From NCBI GenBank assembly GCA_963693365.1, contig CAVNZM010000012.1, forward strand, positions 5,208,001-5,272,000: DNA of 64,000 nt, in the 5' to 3' direction. Made by a program: the position numbers and the translations under genes. Below are positions 10,363-19,593 of this stretch, in pieces. Numbering within the stretch: position 1 is the first letter of the stretch; the number at the start of each line of letters is the position of its first letter. The stretch is from Amoebidium appalachense. Its lineage: Eukaryota; Ichthyosporea. A model generated the notes under the pieces. That model worked only from the letters and a program-made list of their open reading frames with translations. It was not told the DNA's origin and made no database searches.

Positions 10363-10560
10363 GCCAATCAGACGCTGCATGCCTTGGTTACAGATCCTTC
10401 GGTCATCTTCCACAGGAATACAAGACCCTCTATCCGATTGGACATCACGCTGATTGGTCGGCAACTCCAAACGTCTGATTGGTCAACGCGTCTGATTGGT
10501 CAACACGTCTGATTGGTCGGCGCGCTATTGGTGCGGTGGCTCTCAGGGAGGGGTATACCA
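10363..10560 (+). promoter_or_regulatory. Promoter of the F-box gene with clustered CCAAT boxes
   Basis: One CCAAT (about 10365) and six inverted ATTGG motifs (about 10438-10530), most within the repeated phrase CTGATTGGTC. A GGGTATACCAC TATA-like box follows at 10551-10561, ~50 bp before the ATG at 10608. Such NF-Y-type clustering is unusually dense. Confidence 0.65.
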
Positions 10561-10607
10561 CAGCACAGCTTTCAAACTTCACTCTCCATACGAGCGCGTT
10601 CATCACA

Positions 10608-12074
10608 ATGGGCGCCGATCAGTCCACCCTTTCTCCCAGCGCGCAACAGCTGGTCTTGGGCAACCACTACCTGCTTCTGTACATCTGCTCCTTCCTGGAT
10701 GCACGCTCACGTCGCAGCATTGCGCTCACCTGCCGAGCGCTTCGCCACGTACACGAGGCAGAGCTGGCGCGCCCGAACAGCCACATGCGCGTCGACCTGT
10801 CCAAAGGTCCGAAGTCAATCGAGTTTGCCACGCGCGTCCGTGCCACCCACGTCCTTGCCACCACTGCTGACTACAAGCGCCTTGCCGAGCTTCCGCCCAT
10901 GCGCTTCGTTCTCCACATGGTTCTTGATGAGTACCGGGACCTGGCCAACCACCATGCAAAGGCTGCCCATAACCACCGCTACACCAGCACGGAGCCCATC
11001 TACCCAGACCTGTTTCCCAACCTCAAGGTCGCAGAGGTCAACTCCTTCAAGTGCCGCACCCCCCTTGTCGCCCCCTTCGCCTTGCTGGGCCGCGCTATCC
11101 AGAACCTGACGAGTCTGACCCTTGCCTTCTCTGCCACTCCCAGGCCCACACCTGGTGTAGTCATGGATCTTGCTGCGCTCGAAAACCTGGCCCATCTGCA
11201 CGTCCACCTGTGCACGCGTGTGAACCCCTCGAACATCTACGCCATCCCCAGCACGGCGCTGCATGTGCCTGCGGGCCTTGTGAAACTGCATCTGGACTAC
11301 CGCTTCCGCTCCATGTGCGGCCACCAGTACGGCTACGGCAGCGGCGGCTCCGCTCCCGGTATCCACAACATACACAACATCGAGTCCTGCGTCAACATGC
11401 GCAATGTGCACGTGTGCGTCTTTGGCATGGTGGTGTTCGACACCATCAATCGTGCCCACCGTGTCGAGCTGCTGTGCTCACAGGCCCGCGGCACGCTGCG
11501 CGGGTGCACCAGCGTCCAGATCGGCCAGGAGGTGCGCGACATCGAGATCACCACCACCGGGGACAGCGCCAGTGACTACCCAGGCAACCGGCTCCTTGTG
11601 GCCGGCGCCCGCGAGTTCGAGTGCTTCCATCCCGCCCACAACTGGGCGCTGCAGGACGTCCATGTGCTGGAGATCATGCACGTGCCCCACAGCCCGCGCG
11701 CGCTGGCGGCCATCGCGCAGGCCGTCAACCTGCGCTCGCTGACCGTCACGGCGCCCATGTTCAGCGACAGGGAGCTCGTCTACCACATGCCCCCGACCAT
11801 CGAGATGGTGAACTTCAGGCACGTGCGCCTGGTCGTGCTCGCAGACCCCAGCGGGCTCATCCGCCCGCTTGTGTTTTCCAGCGACTGCGACCTGGTCCTC
11901 TACAACCACTGGCTCCTCCGTGCGGCCGGGTTCCTGATGGACTCGAAGTGGGACCGGTTCATGACACGGCTGCTCCACATCACGCAGTGCGACATGCCGT
12001 GGGCGCTCGGGCGGAAGCTGCAGTACATGGGCGACAAGTCGTACAGGCACCTGCCGTTCCCCGAGGGGGTGTAG
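10608..12074 (+). CDS. F-box (leucine-rich) protein, 488 aa
   Basis: Residues ~15-55 match the F-box pattern (LLLYICSFLDARSRRSIALTCRAL), the segment that binds Skp1 in SCF ubiquitin ligases. The rest carries spaced Leu-rich strands (for example NLTSLTLAF, NLAHLHVHL, LVKLHLDYR, NLRSLTVTA), consistent with a degenerate leucine-rich-repeat substrate-binding domain. The start at ATG 10608 (MGADQSTLS) sits downstream of CCAAT and TATA boxes; upstream in-frame ATGs lie inside the promoter. The gene is intronless, with strongly GC-biased third positions. It ends 10 bp from the convergent helicase-like gene. F-box genes are carried by several large DNA viruses to redirect ubiquitination, so a role in host manipulation is plausible but inferred. 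Confidence 0.8.
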   Translation: MGADQSTLSPSAQQLVLGNHYLLLYICSFLDARSRRSIALTCRALRHVHEAELARPNSHMRVDLSKGPKSIEFATRVRATHVLATTADYKRLAELPPMRFVLHMVLDEYRDLANHHAKAAHNHRYTSTEPIYPDLFPNLKVAEVNSFKCRTPLVAPFALLGRAIQNLTSLTLAFSATPRPTPGVVMDLAALENLAHLHVHLCTRVNPSNIYAIPSTALHVPAGLVKLHLDYRFRSMCGHQYGYGSGGSAPGIHNIHNIESCVNMRNVHVCVFGMVVFDTINRAHRVELLCSQARGTLRGCTSVQIGQEVRDIEITTTGDSASDYPGNRLLVAGAREFECFHPAHNWALQDVHVLEIMHVPHSPRALAAIAQAVNLRSLTVTAPMFSDRELVYHMPPTIEMVNFRHVRLVVLADPSGLIRPLVFSSDCDLVLYNHWLLRAAGFLMDSKWDRFMTRLLHITQCDMPWALGRKLQYMGDKSYRHLPFPEGV

Positions 12075-12084
12075 GGGGGGGTGT

Positions 12085-12388
12085 TTAGAGCCCTAGACAC
12101 TTAGTCATGTGATTGTAGTCGAATCTGTGGGCCTTGATGGTCACCTTGTTTGCACTTAGTTTCTTTGTACTTACTGGTTTCATCATGAATATTTGCCGTA
12201 GAACTTTGCCAAATACACATAGGTTCATGTGAACCTCCATGTCTGACCCTTGTCGTCTCACCCATTCGGAGTACAGTGCATAGAGAGACGATGTTTTTAC
12301 GGGGGATCCCGGGGGGAACTTGTGCCTGTTGTGTTCGTCTTTCAAAAATTCAATAAAAAACTGCTTGACCAGCTCGTATCCCTTGCTG
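12085..12388 (-). CDS. D5/SF3-type primase-helicase, C-terminal fragment (partial)
   Basis: The last ~100 codons of a minus-strand gene run out of the assembly gap. The segment has SSLYALYSEWVRRQG followed by NLCVFGKVLRQIF and a basic tail. This matches the winged-helix C-terminal module found after the SF3 helicase of D5-like primases (pattern: Ser/Leu-Tyr-x2-Tyr-x2-Trp ... Phe-Gly-x2-Leu). Such proteins unwind and prime DNA in large DNA viruses, virophages and some mobile elements. The Walker motifs and the primase domain, if present, are in the gap. Complete relatives run to several hundred residues, more than the gap length allows if both interrupted genes are complete. The assignment is from pattern only. 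Confidence 0.5.
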
Positions 12389-12888
12389 NNNNNNNNNNNN
12401 NNNNNNNNNNNNNNNNNNNNNNNNNNNNNNNNNNNNNNNNNNNNNNNNNNNNNNNNNNNNNNNNNNNNNNNNNNNNNNNNNNNNNNNNNNNNNNNNNNNN
12501 NNNNNNNNNNNNNNNNNNNNNNNNNNNNNNNNNNNNNNNNNNNNNNNNNNNNNNNNNNNNNNNNNNNNNNNNNNNNNNNNNNNNNNNNNNNNNNNNNNNN
12601 NNNNNNNNNNNNNNNNNNNNNNNNNNNNNNNNNNNNNNNNNNNNNNNNNNNNNNNNNNNNNNNNNNNNNNNNNNNNNNNNNNNNNNNNNNNNNNNNNNNN
12701 NNNNNNNNNNNNNNNNNNNNNNNNNNNNNNNNNNNNNNNNNNNNNNNNNNNNNNNNNNNNNNNNNNNNNNNNNNNNNNNNNNNNNNNNNNNNNNNNNNNN
12801 NNNNNNNNNNNNNNNNNNNNNNNNNNNNNNNNNNNNNNNNNNNNNNNNNNNNNNNNNNNNNNNNNNNNNNNNNNNNNNNNNNNNNNNN
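12389..12888. other. Assembly gap (500 N)
   Basis: Exactly 500 N, so probably a placeholder of arbitrary size. Two divergent genes lose their N-terminal parts here, one of them expected to be long. The true missing sequence is therefore likely longer than 500 bp. Confidence 0.95.
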
Positions 12889-13389
12889 AAGTACGCGAAC
12901 CTCATCACCAAGTACGATGAGGCACTGCACCAGGCCCTCGCCGTGACCAAGAACCTGTTCCAGGAGCCGTATCCGCAGCGTGCCCTCGCGCTTCCCCCCT
13001 ACATCATGCCGGACGACAGCTGCGCGGACACCGAGTACGGCCGCACGCTGGTCAAGCACACCATGGACGACATGGCCAAGATCCTGGCGCCGTGGCTCAG
13101 GGAGATGGACGTGCCCGACATCCAGCTGCACATTGGCAGGCTGGTGGACATCGACGAGGACATGTGCAGGCGCCTGCGGATCCACCGCAAGACATCCGTG
13201 ACGTACCTGACGGCCATCTACGGGGCGTGCAAGATCCGCTGGTCGCTGCGCAACGCCACGCACCTGACCTGGCGCCAGTTCTATATGGTAGTGGCGAGGT
13301 TCAACGAGCTGGCCTCCGGTGCTGGCACCGAGGTGCTCGAGTCCCGTGCCCGGGACCTGTGCGTGCGGTTTGGGTTTGATAGGGTGTGA
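12889..13389 (+). CDS. Unknown protein, C-terminal 166 aa (partial)
   Basis: An open frame enters from the gap and ends at 13389. The sequence is mostly helical and well mixed in composition (VKHTMDDMAKILAPWLREMD, then DMCRRLRIHRKTSVTYLTAI, then WRQFYMVVARFNELASG). It has GC-rich third positions like the F-box gene. No recognised motif. It is followed at once by a G-run of ~28 bases. Confidence 0.65.
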   Translation, partial: KYANLITKYDEALHQALAVTKNLFQEPYPQRALALPPYIMPDDSCADTEYGRTLVKHTMDDMAKILAPWLREMDVPDIQLHIGRLVDIDEDMCRRLRIHRKTSVTYLTAIYGACKIRWSLRNATHLTWRQFYMVVARFNELASGAGTEVLESRARDLCVRFGFDRV

Positions 13390-13886
13390 AAGGGGGGGGG
13401 GGGGGGGGGGGGGGGGGGTTGATAGTGTTTACTGGAATATGTGTGCTGTTTTATTCTCTCGAAGGAGAGTTGGCGAATGCCAACTTTCCTCCCATTCGCC
13501 GACTGGCCTATTTATGAATTTTCAAATAAACGACTATGCCTAACAAGAGAGGCCATTGTTCAAAACGACCGGTGGGTTGGGTGGGTCACGTGACGAGAAG
13601 TTGCATTTGCAACTATTCAAGGGAGATCAAGTAGCATAACCTGGCAATATACCAAGGAAAGCTGCCCCTGGGCAGGATTCCTCCCATTGGTCGACCGAGT
13701 ATAATGACATCGACAGGTCATGGGAGATCCAATCAGGAAGCGTCGAGCCCAAATGGGCTCCAGGGTCCCCAGGGTCACGTGACATTGACCCGTGAAGACA
13801 TGCCCGCAAACAAAAAGGTCCTATTTATGAAGTTCAAATAAACAACAAAGCGGTTTGTGGAGGGACGGACGGAGCGACGTGACCAA
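13390..13886. other. Intergenic spacer with G-run and repeated TATA-like motif
   Basis: After the G-run, the phrase CTATTTATGAA..TTCAAATAAAC occurs twice, at about 13507 and 13819. On the minus strand it reads as CATAAATAGG, a TATA-like box. Only a short minus-strand ORF without ATG (13627-13809) lies between them, and it is not called. Confidence 0.5.
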
Positions 13887-14219
13887 TTAGTACATGCCGC
13901 GGGGCATGTCTTGTGCCGTGCCGGCATTCGTCTTTGGCATGCCTAATAAGCGGAACAGCAGATACCCCACGATGGCAAGCACCAAAATGACGGCGACGAC
14001 CTTGAGCATGCCACCGAACGCACCAAACATGCCGGCAAGACCCTCGCTCGACTGTTCGGTAATCTTCTCCAGCTTTGCAGCCGACTCCTGGACCGCCTTG
14101 TCGTTCATGATGTTCTCCGACACGAGCTCGGCCAGCGCTTCGATGGTCTGTACCTGATTGATTTTCTTGATTTTCAGGTTTCTGTCGTCTTTGATCTCCA
14201 TCTCCTGCTTCGCGTTCAT
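13887..14219 (-). CDS. Small tail-anchored membrane protein, ~110 aa (possibly N-terminally truncated)
   Basis: The first ATG is at 14219 (MNAKQEMEIKDDRN). Protein-like sequence (FTFNATRAFDSSLTLV) continues in frame upstream to about 14271, where it meets a 74-bp direct repeat. The true N-terminus may therefore have been lost or may lie in another exon. The body is helical and charged. Near the C-terminus is a Gly-rich segment and one hydrophobic span, LKVVAVILVLAIVGYLLFRL, then a short Pro/Met tail. A single C-terminal membrane anchor on a small protein is common among virion envelope proteins of large DNA viruses, but no specific family could be assigned. Confidence 0.55.
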   Translation of the reverse strand: MNAKQEMEIKDDRNLKIKKINQVQTIEALAELVSENIMNDKAVQESAAKLEKITEQSSEGLAGMFGAFGGMLKVVAVILVLAIVGYLLFRLLGMPKTNAGTAQDMPRGMY

Positions 14220-14271
14220 CACGAGGGTGAGCGAGCTGTCAAACGCGCGTGTTGCATTGAAGGTGAAGTCG

Positions 14272-14640
14272 TGAACCCAAAACGAACATCGCGCGAACCC
14301 CTGCCAATATCCGGTCAACCCGAACTCGTGTTTGGCGCAAATCTAGTGAACCCAAAACGAACATCGCGCGAACCCCTGCCAATATCCGGTCAACCAACAC
14401 GAACCCTCAGTCAATATCGTTCGATCCACGGAGCATCCATTTCAATATTGGTCGAATCACGGAGACCACCTTTGAATAATGCTTGAATCGTATTCACCCG
14501 CTATTCAATCTGATTGGTCGAAACATTAAATCTGATTGTACGAAACCGGTTCAATCTGATTGGTCGAAACATTAAATCTGATTGCACGAAACCGGTTCAA
14601 TCTGATTGGTCGAAACCGTTTATTGACAGGAGTCCCAATT
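14272..14640 (+). repeat. Short direct repeats with CCAAT-like phrases
   Basis: A ~74-bp unit beginning GTGAACCCAAAACGAACATC is doubled at 14272 and 14346. Then AATCTGATTGGTCGAAAC / AATCTGATTG.ACGAAACC phrases are repeated between ~14506 and 14630. This may be the promoter region of the 13887 gene. Confidence 0.7.
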
Positions 14641-14802
14641 GTTGGGGATGACCGGCTGGCTACCACCCCAGCACGTGCTTCTCCAGGAAGCGCACGAGGT
14701 ACACCTTGACCGGGTGCAGGCAAAGACGTAAAAGATGAAAAATAAATAGAGAAGCCACGGGCAAGAGGGTGGGAAGCCCCCCTCCCCAAAAAACAAAACA
14801 AA

Positions 14803-14932
14803 GAGCGCACGGTCATAGCGCTCATGACACATCTCTCCAAGAACACCTGTGCAAGCGCACGGTGATTGCGCTCATGACCCTACACTCACACAACACAGGT
14901 GCAAGCATACGCATTGCCCCAACCCCCCCGCC

Positions 14933-14990
<58 letters not shown>

Positions 14991-15262
14991 AAAGCGCCCG
15001 GTGATAGCGCTCATGACACATCTCTCCAAGAACACATGTGCAAGCGCACGGTGATTGCGCTCATTAACCTACTCTCAAACAACACAGGTGCAAGCACACG
15101 GTGATAGCGCTCAAGCGCACTGTAATAGCGCTCATGACCCTACTCTCAAACAATACATGTGCAAGCGCACCGTGATAGCGCTCATGCCCCTACTCTCAAA
15201 CAACACATGTGCAAGCCCACGGTGATAGCGCTCATGACCCTACTCTCAAACAACACATGTGC
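14803..15262 (+). repeat. ~50-bp tandem array (GCGCACGGTGATAGCGCTCATGA)
   Basis: About eight units, interrupted by a C-run at 14925-14976. It is the inverted counterpart of the array at 18241-18790. Confidence 0.85.
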
Positions 15263-15905
15263 ACACACAAAGGCATTCGGGAACACACATGCACACTTTG
15301 CATCCCCCCTCCCCCCCCCCCCCCCCCCACAATCCCCCTCCCCCACACACACACAAAGGCATTCGGGAACACACATGCACACTTTGCATCCCCCCTCCCC
15401 CCCCCCCTCCCCCCCCCACAATCCCCCTCCCCCACACACACACAAAGGCATTCGGGAACACACATGCACACTTTGCATCCCCCCCCCTCCCCCCCCCCCC
15501 CCCCACAATCCCCCTCCCCCCACACACACACAAAGGCATTCGGGAACACACATGCACACTTTGCATCCCCCCTCCCCCCCCCCCCCCCCCCCAATCCCCC
15601 TCCCCCCACACACACACAAAGGCATTCGGGAACACACATGCACACTTTGCATCCCCCCCTCCCCCCCCCCCCCCCCCAATCCCCCTCCCCCCCCCCACAC
15701 ACAAAGGCATTCGGGCACACACATGCACACTTTGCATCCCCCCTCCCCCCCCCCCCCCCCAATCCCCCTCCCCCCACACACACACAAAGGCATTCGGGAA
15801 CACACATGCACACTTTGCATCCCCCCTCCCCCCCCCCCCCCCACAATCCCCCTCCCCCCCCCACACACAAAGGCATTCGGGCACACACATGCACACTTTG
15901 CATCC
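15263..15905 (+). repeat. ~80-bp tandem array with poly-C segments
   Basis: About eight copies of ACACAAAGGCATTCGGGAACA plus ACACATGCACACTTTGCATC, each followed by C-runs of varying length. The long ORFs in all six frames here are artefacts. Confidence 0.9.
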
Positions 15906-15968
15906 CCCTCCACCCCCTTCGTGAGAATGCACTGAGTGTCACATATTTATAATAAGTTGAATTTTATT

Positions 15969-16100
15969 GATTGTGAAAAAGCACGAAGTCGCCTACCCTG
16001 CTAGTAATATGGTGATACCGATCAGTCAGGCCATTGATCGTAAAAGAGCACGAAGTCGCCTGGCCTGCTGGTAATATGGTGATACCGATCACAGTCAGGC
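15969..16100 (-). repeat. Tandem duplication at the 3' end of the 16022 gene
   Basis: Two ~62-bp copies (15969-16032 and 16033-16100). The inner one encodes the C-terminal DRYHHITSRPGDFVLF of the 16022 gene. The outer copy lies past the stop codon. Confidence 0.8.
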
Positions 16101-17806
16101 CAAAGTTCATCCCATGTGTTGGTTGCTGCTTCATAATACAACCAGTGGTCGTATGGTTCACCAACTACTTGCACATGGTGATTCCTGATGGCATCCTCGA
16201 GGGCTATCTGACACGGCAGTTGCGGGTACCAATCCGCACCATCCAAAACCTCGGCGATAGGAACAGCACTCCACAGGGCATCCGCGCTGGGAGACGTGTC
16301 AGGCTGGCCCGTGGTCTTGTTAATACCGATATAGCTGCCGCGCTGTTGTTCCAAATGGTCGGAGGGGGTTTGTACCCAAAATAACTCGATGTCTGCCTGC
16401 CAGGGGCAGACGCCGTCGGCATCGTTGAGCATGATTTGGTCAAATCCACTCGGGGGGTAGATGACGGCCGCTTGCCGGGTTTCGGTGTCGTAAGCATACA
16501 ACCCGTCAACAACGAATGGCAAATCTCTACCTTGCCCCTCCGCTTTGGCTGTTTTGAACTCTTCGCGCTCAACATCTTTCCTGATTGTGTCAATTAAGTC
16601 TCCCCAATCGAAGGGAAGCACAATGACGTGTCGTTTGTTCATGACGTCCACAAGCATCTGCCACGACACGCCCACTTGCAGACGCCGCATGTATGTGGAA
16701 ATTTCGACGGTTTCGATGTCGGTATCGATCTGGCCCAGGGGAACAAACTCGCCTTCTTCCTGCCCTTCCTGAATCTCGTAAGCAAACCACCCCGTGCACC
16801 GCCCGAATATGTTTTTGCGCTCGGCAGGCCCACCCTCGCTGTAATCCGCCTGGACCCTGCTAACTAAATTCGAAAGCTTTTTGTCCCATTCCAGCTTGTG
16901 TCTAATGATGTTTGCGTAGTCGTACAGGTGGGCTTGGGTACGGGGTGCAGTTGTAACTGGCGGGTTTGAGGCAGCTTGTGCCAAAATATTGGCCTTTTGG
17001 GTGGCCATATCTAGTATTATATTCGCATGGACATCGTCGTAGCCGTCGTTGTCGTGGTCCCTCCGGTGGGCATAATGGTCCATCAATCGCAGCAGCAAAC
17101 ACGTGTTAAACGACTCTAACGTATACGCAGAGCTGTCTAACTTGACAACTCCTGCAGACCCTCGCAACCACGCAGTGCACGGCGGGTAATGCCGCAGTTT
17201 GCCGTCCCCCGTGTACCCCTCACTGGGGTGTGTCTCTACGATCCTTCTAATAGCATCCTCAGGAAGTAAACCCCACCAGTTCCAGAACCTACTATCCTGA
17301 AAATCACTGTTATTCTCTATCGCGTATTGGACATCCGCCAAAGTGGAGGTTGCAAAAAACATATCGGCAAAGCTCTCGCTCGTTTTTTGGTCCAGTTCGG
17401 ACATTTTTGCCGCAATCTCTGCTGCTGTGGCCTGCATCACCGTCCTAGTTGCAAGGCAACAGCGCCCTTCAGGGTTGTACACGGCCAGCTTGTCATAGCT
17501 TCGGAGGTACACCGCTGTGCATGCACGGAAACCTGCTTTCAACTCTTCCTGCAGTTGCAATAGACTCAACGAGGTGTCTACCTCAAACACAACAAAAGGG
17601 TGCAACGTTTCCACTAGAGTGACATCTTCGGGGGTTGAAACCGTGGCAAGGCCGTTGGTGTTTGCAAGAGAAAACACTACAACATCTTCCCCTACAGGGC
17701 CTAACAACAGCGGTGTCTTCGATGGAACGATCCGAACACGCACTGGCATTGAGGGTGCAAGTCCCATTGCTGACAGCGAAATAATAATTCTGCCTATACC
17801 CTGCAT
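16022..17806 (-). CDS. Unknown protein, 594 aa (619 aa from an upstream ATG)
   Basis: A single long intronless ORF, the largest complete gene of the element. An ATG at 17881 is possible. However, a CCAAT box (17889-17893) and a TTATATCC TATA-like box (17861-17868) straddle it, so the next ATG at 17806 (MQGIGRIIISLSAMG) better fits promoter spacing seen elsewhere in the element. Composition is globular. Notable segments are a Trp-rich WNWWGLLPEDAIRRI, an acidic DHDNDGYDD, and many aromatic residues near the C-terminus. No transmembrane segment, no zinc motif, and no recognised polymerase, integrase or capsid motif. A structural or virion role is possible but unproven. It is flanked by inverted copies of one repeat family. 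Confidence 0.75.
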   Translation of the reverse strand: MQGIGRIIISLSAMGLAPSMPVRVRIVPSKTPLLLGPVGEDVVVFSLANTNGLATVSTPEDVTLVETLHPFVVFEVDTSLSLLQLQEELKAGFRACTAVYLRSYDKLAVYNPEGRCCLATRTVMQATAAEIAAKMSELDQKTSESFADMFFATSTLADVQYAIENNSDFQDSRFWNWWGLLPEDAIRRIVETHPSEGYTGDGKLRHYPPCTAWLRGSAGVVKLDSSAYTLESFNTCLLLRLMDHYAHRRDHDNDGYDDVHANIILDMATQKANILAQAASNPPVTTAPRTQAHLYDYANIIRHKLEWDKKLSNLVSRVQADYSEGGPAERKNIFGRCTGWFAYEIQEGQEEGEFVPLGQIDTDIETVEISTYMRRLQVGVSWQMLVDVMNKRHVIVLPFDWGDLIDTIRKDVEREEFKTAKAEGQGRDLPFVVDGLYAYDTETRQAAVIYPPSGFDQIMLNDADGVCPWQADIELFWVQTPSDHLEQQRGSYIGINKTTGQPDTSPSADALWSAVPIAEVLDGADWYPQLPCQIALEDAIRNHHVQVVGEPYDHWLYYEAATNTWDELWPDCDRYHHITSRPGDFVLFYDQWPD

Positions 17807-17854
17807 GCCAAATCCTGTTGTGTTTTCGTGCAGCTGAGGTCGGTGTATTTGAAA

Positions 17855-17895
17855 CGATTTGGATATAATAACATCAGTCATCGCGCTGATTGGCT
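17855..17895 (-). promoter_or_regulatory. Candidate CCAAT/TATA promoter of the 16022 gene
   Basis: On the minus strand, GCCAATCAGCG is followed ~20 bp later by TTATTATATCC, then the ATG at 17806 after ~55 bp. Further inverted CCAAT copies lie at about 17927 and 17966. Confidence 0.5.
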
Positions 17896-18240
17896 AAACG
17901 CGGATGACACATCTTTTAACGGATGATTGGTTGGATAAATCTAGTTACCATCGGCTAGCCGCGCTGATTGGCCAAATCCAATTGGTGTTGCTTCGGCATA
18001 ACCCGTGCGCAAGCCCGAAAATTCGGATTTGTTTCTTGGTATTTTTTGAAGTCCGGAATATTTTTGCCTGGGGTGTATGGTATTTTTCATCCCCAGTTAA
18101 AGGGGGTGAAAGGGGGTTCCTATTTTAGCTTACCACGAAATTTGCAGGGGTTTACCATAAACTGAAAATATGATGGTATTTTTGAAACGTTTAGGGTATT
18201 TTTTACCGTAAAAACGGGGTTATGGTCGGGCCTGCCCGTG

Positions 18241-18790
18241 CGCTTGCACCTGTGTTGCTTGAGAGTAGGGTCATGAGCGCTATCACCGTGCGCTTGCACC
18301 TGTGTTGCTTGAGAGTAGGGTCATGAGCGCTATCACCGTGCGCTTGCACCTGTGTTGTTGGCGAGTAGGGTCATGAGCGCTATCACCGTGCGCTTGCACC
18401 TGTGTTGCTTGAGAGTAGGGTCATGAGCGCTATCACCGTGCGCTTGCACCTGTGTTGCTTGAGAGTAGGGTCATGAGCGCTATCACCGTGCGCTTGCACC
18501 TGTGTTGTTGGCGAGTAGGGTCATGAGCGCTTCACCGTGCGCTTGCACCTGTGTTGCTTGAGAGTAGGGTCATGAGCGCTATCACCGTGCGCTTGCACCT
18601 GTGTTGTTGGCGAGTAGGGTCATGAGCGCTATCACCGTGCGCTTGCACCTGTGTTGTTGGCGAGTAGGGCCATGAGCGCTATCACCGTGCGCTTGCACCT
18701 GTGTTGTTGGCGAGTAGGGTCATGAGCGCTATCACCGTGCGCTTGCACCTGTGTTGTTGGCGAGTAGGGTCATGATCGCTATCACCATAC
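18241..18790 (-). repeat. 50-bp tandem array (inverted relative of 14803-15262)
   Basis: Eleven units of CGCTTGCACCTGTGTTG plus GAGTAGGGTCATGAGCGCTA, 50 bp apart, with TGCTTGAGAG / TGTTGGCGAG variants. 17896-18240 holds CCAAT motifs and AT-rich sequence without a gene. Confidence 0.93.
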
Positions 18791-18883
18791 CCTTGCTCAT
18801 GAGCGCCCCCCCCCCCCCCCCCAAACCCTCCTCCCATCTACCCGCACAACCCCAACCCCACATTATATCGTGCACCGGGTAAC

Positions 18884-19276
18884 ATGGACGCTGGCGCACC
18901 CCTTCCCCCACCCAGCCCATTCGCACCCCCTCCCCCGATCCGCACAAGCCCGCGCAGCACCCCCGGGCCCTCCCCCATCCTACTGGCCATCCTGGCCGGC
19001 CTGATCCTCTACGTGCTCTGGGACACGTTCAGCCCACGTGTGCGGCGGCGCCTGGCAGTGCTCAAGTGCCAGCGCGCGTGCCCAATGTGTGCCAGCTGCG
19101 GCAGCTGCGTTCCCCGCCGCAAGTGTGCGCACTGCCCCCGCTGCCACGTGTGCGGTGCCAGCCCCACCCGGTGCGCACAGTGCCCCGCATGCACGCGCTG
19201 CCCGCCCGAGCAGAAGTGCCCGGCGTGCCCCACGTGTGCGCATGCGCCTGCGGTGGTGATCAAGGAGCGCACTTGA
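18884..19276 (+). CDS. Cys-rich single-pass membrane protein, 130 aa
   Basis: ATG 18884 lies ~20 bp after a CATTATATCG TATA-like box. There is a Pro-rich N-terminus, one hydrophobic span (SPILLAILAGLILYVLW, residues ~30-46) followed by Arg-rich RVRRR, then about 18 cysteines in repeated CPxC/CxxC spacing (CPMCASCGSC, CAHCPRCHVC, CAQCPACTRC, CPACPTC). This would give a type II/III-like topology with a Cys-rich domain that binds zinc or forms disulfides. Family not identified. A second gene starts only 36 bp after its stop. Confidence 0.65.
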   Translation: MDAGAPLPPPSPFAPPPPIRTSPRSTPGPSPILLAILAGLILYVLWDTFSPRVRRRLAVLKCQRACPMCASCGSCVPRRKCAHCPRCHVCGASPTRCAQCPACTRCPPEQKCPACPTCAHAPAVVIKERT

Positions 19277-19312
19277 AGGGTTGGGTGAGCAGAGATTTTT
19301 GTGGCATAGAGT

Positions 19313-19573
19313 ATGGCGTACCGATGGGAGTACAAGCTGAAGGAGGAGCCCGGCAAGGCACCCGTGGTGCAGGCAACTATTGTGCCGACCGAGGCCACCA
19401 CCCGGCGGACGCAGATGGAGCAACGAGTATATGCACAAGAGCTTGCGGAAAAGGGCTATATAGATCTGCCCGATGAGTTGGCGGAGAAGTGTGGATTCAA
19501 GAAGTGGGTGCCCAAGAATCAACGACAGACAGCAATTGTACTGCAGAAGATGATGGAGCCTGAGGATGCATAG
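19313..19573 (+). CDS. Small charged protein, 86 aa
   Basis: ATG 19313. The sequence is well mixed, with many Lys/Glu residues and helical segments (RTQMEQRVYAQELAEKGYID, QTAIVLQKMMEPED). No motif recognised. Only 36 bp separate it from the upstream gene and no TATA box was seen in that gap. It may be made from a dicistronic or spliced transcript, or its promoter may lie inside the upstream gene. Confidence 0.55.
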   Translation: MAYRWEYKLKEEPGKAPVVQATIVPTEATTRRTQMEQRVYAQELAEKGYIDLPDELAEKCGFKKWVPKNQRQTAIVLQKMMEPEDA

Positions 19574-19593
19574 AGACCTACACACAAAGGATG

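Noticed and set aside
12085-13389. ORFs spanning the N gap as single proteins
   Set aside because: Reading through N is meaningless. The halves on each side belong to different genes on opposite strands.
15159-15952. Several ~220-260-residue Pro- or Gly-rich ORFs on both strands
   Set aside because: Produced by ~80-bp C-rich tandem repeats; no non-repeat protein sequence.
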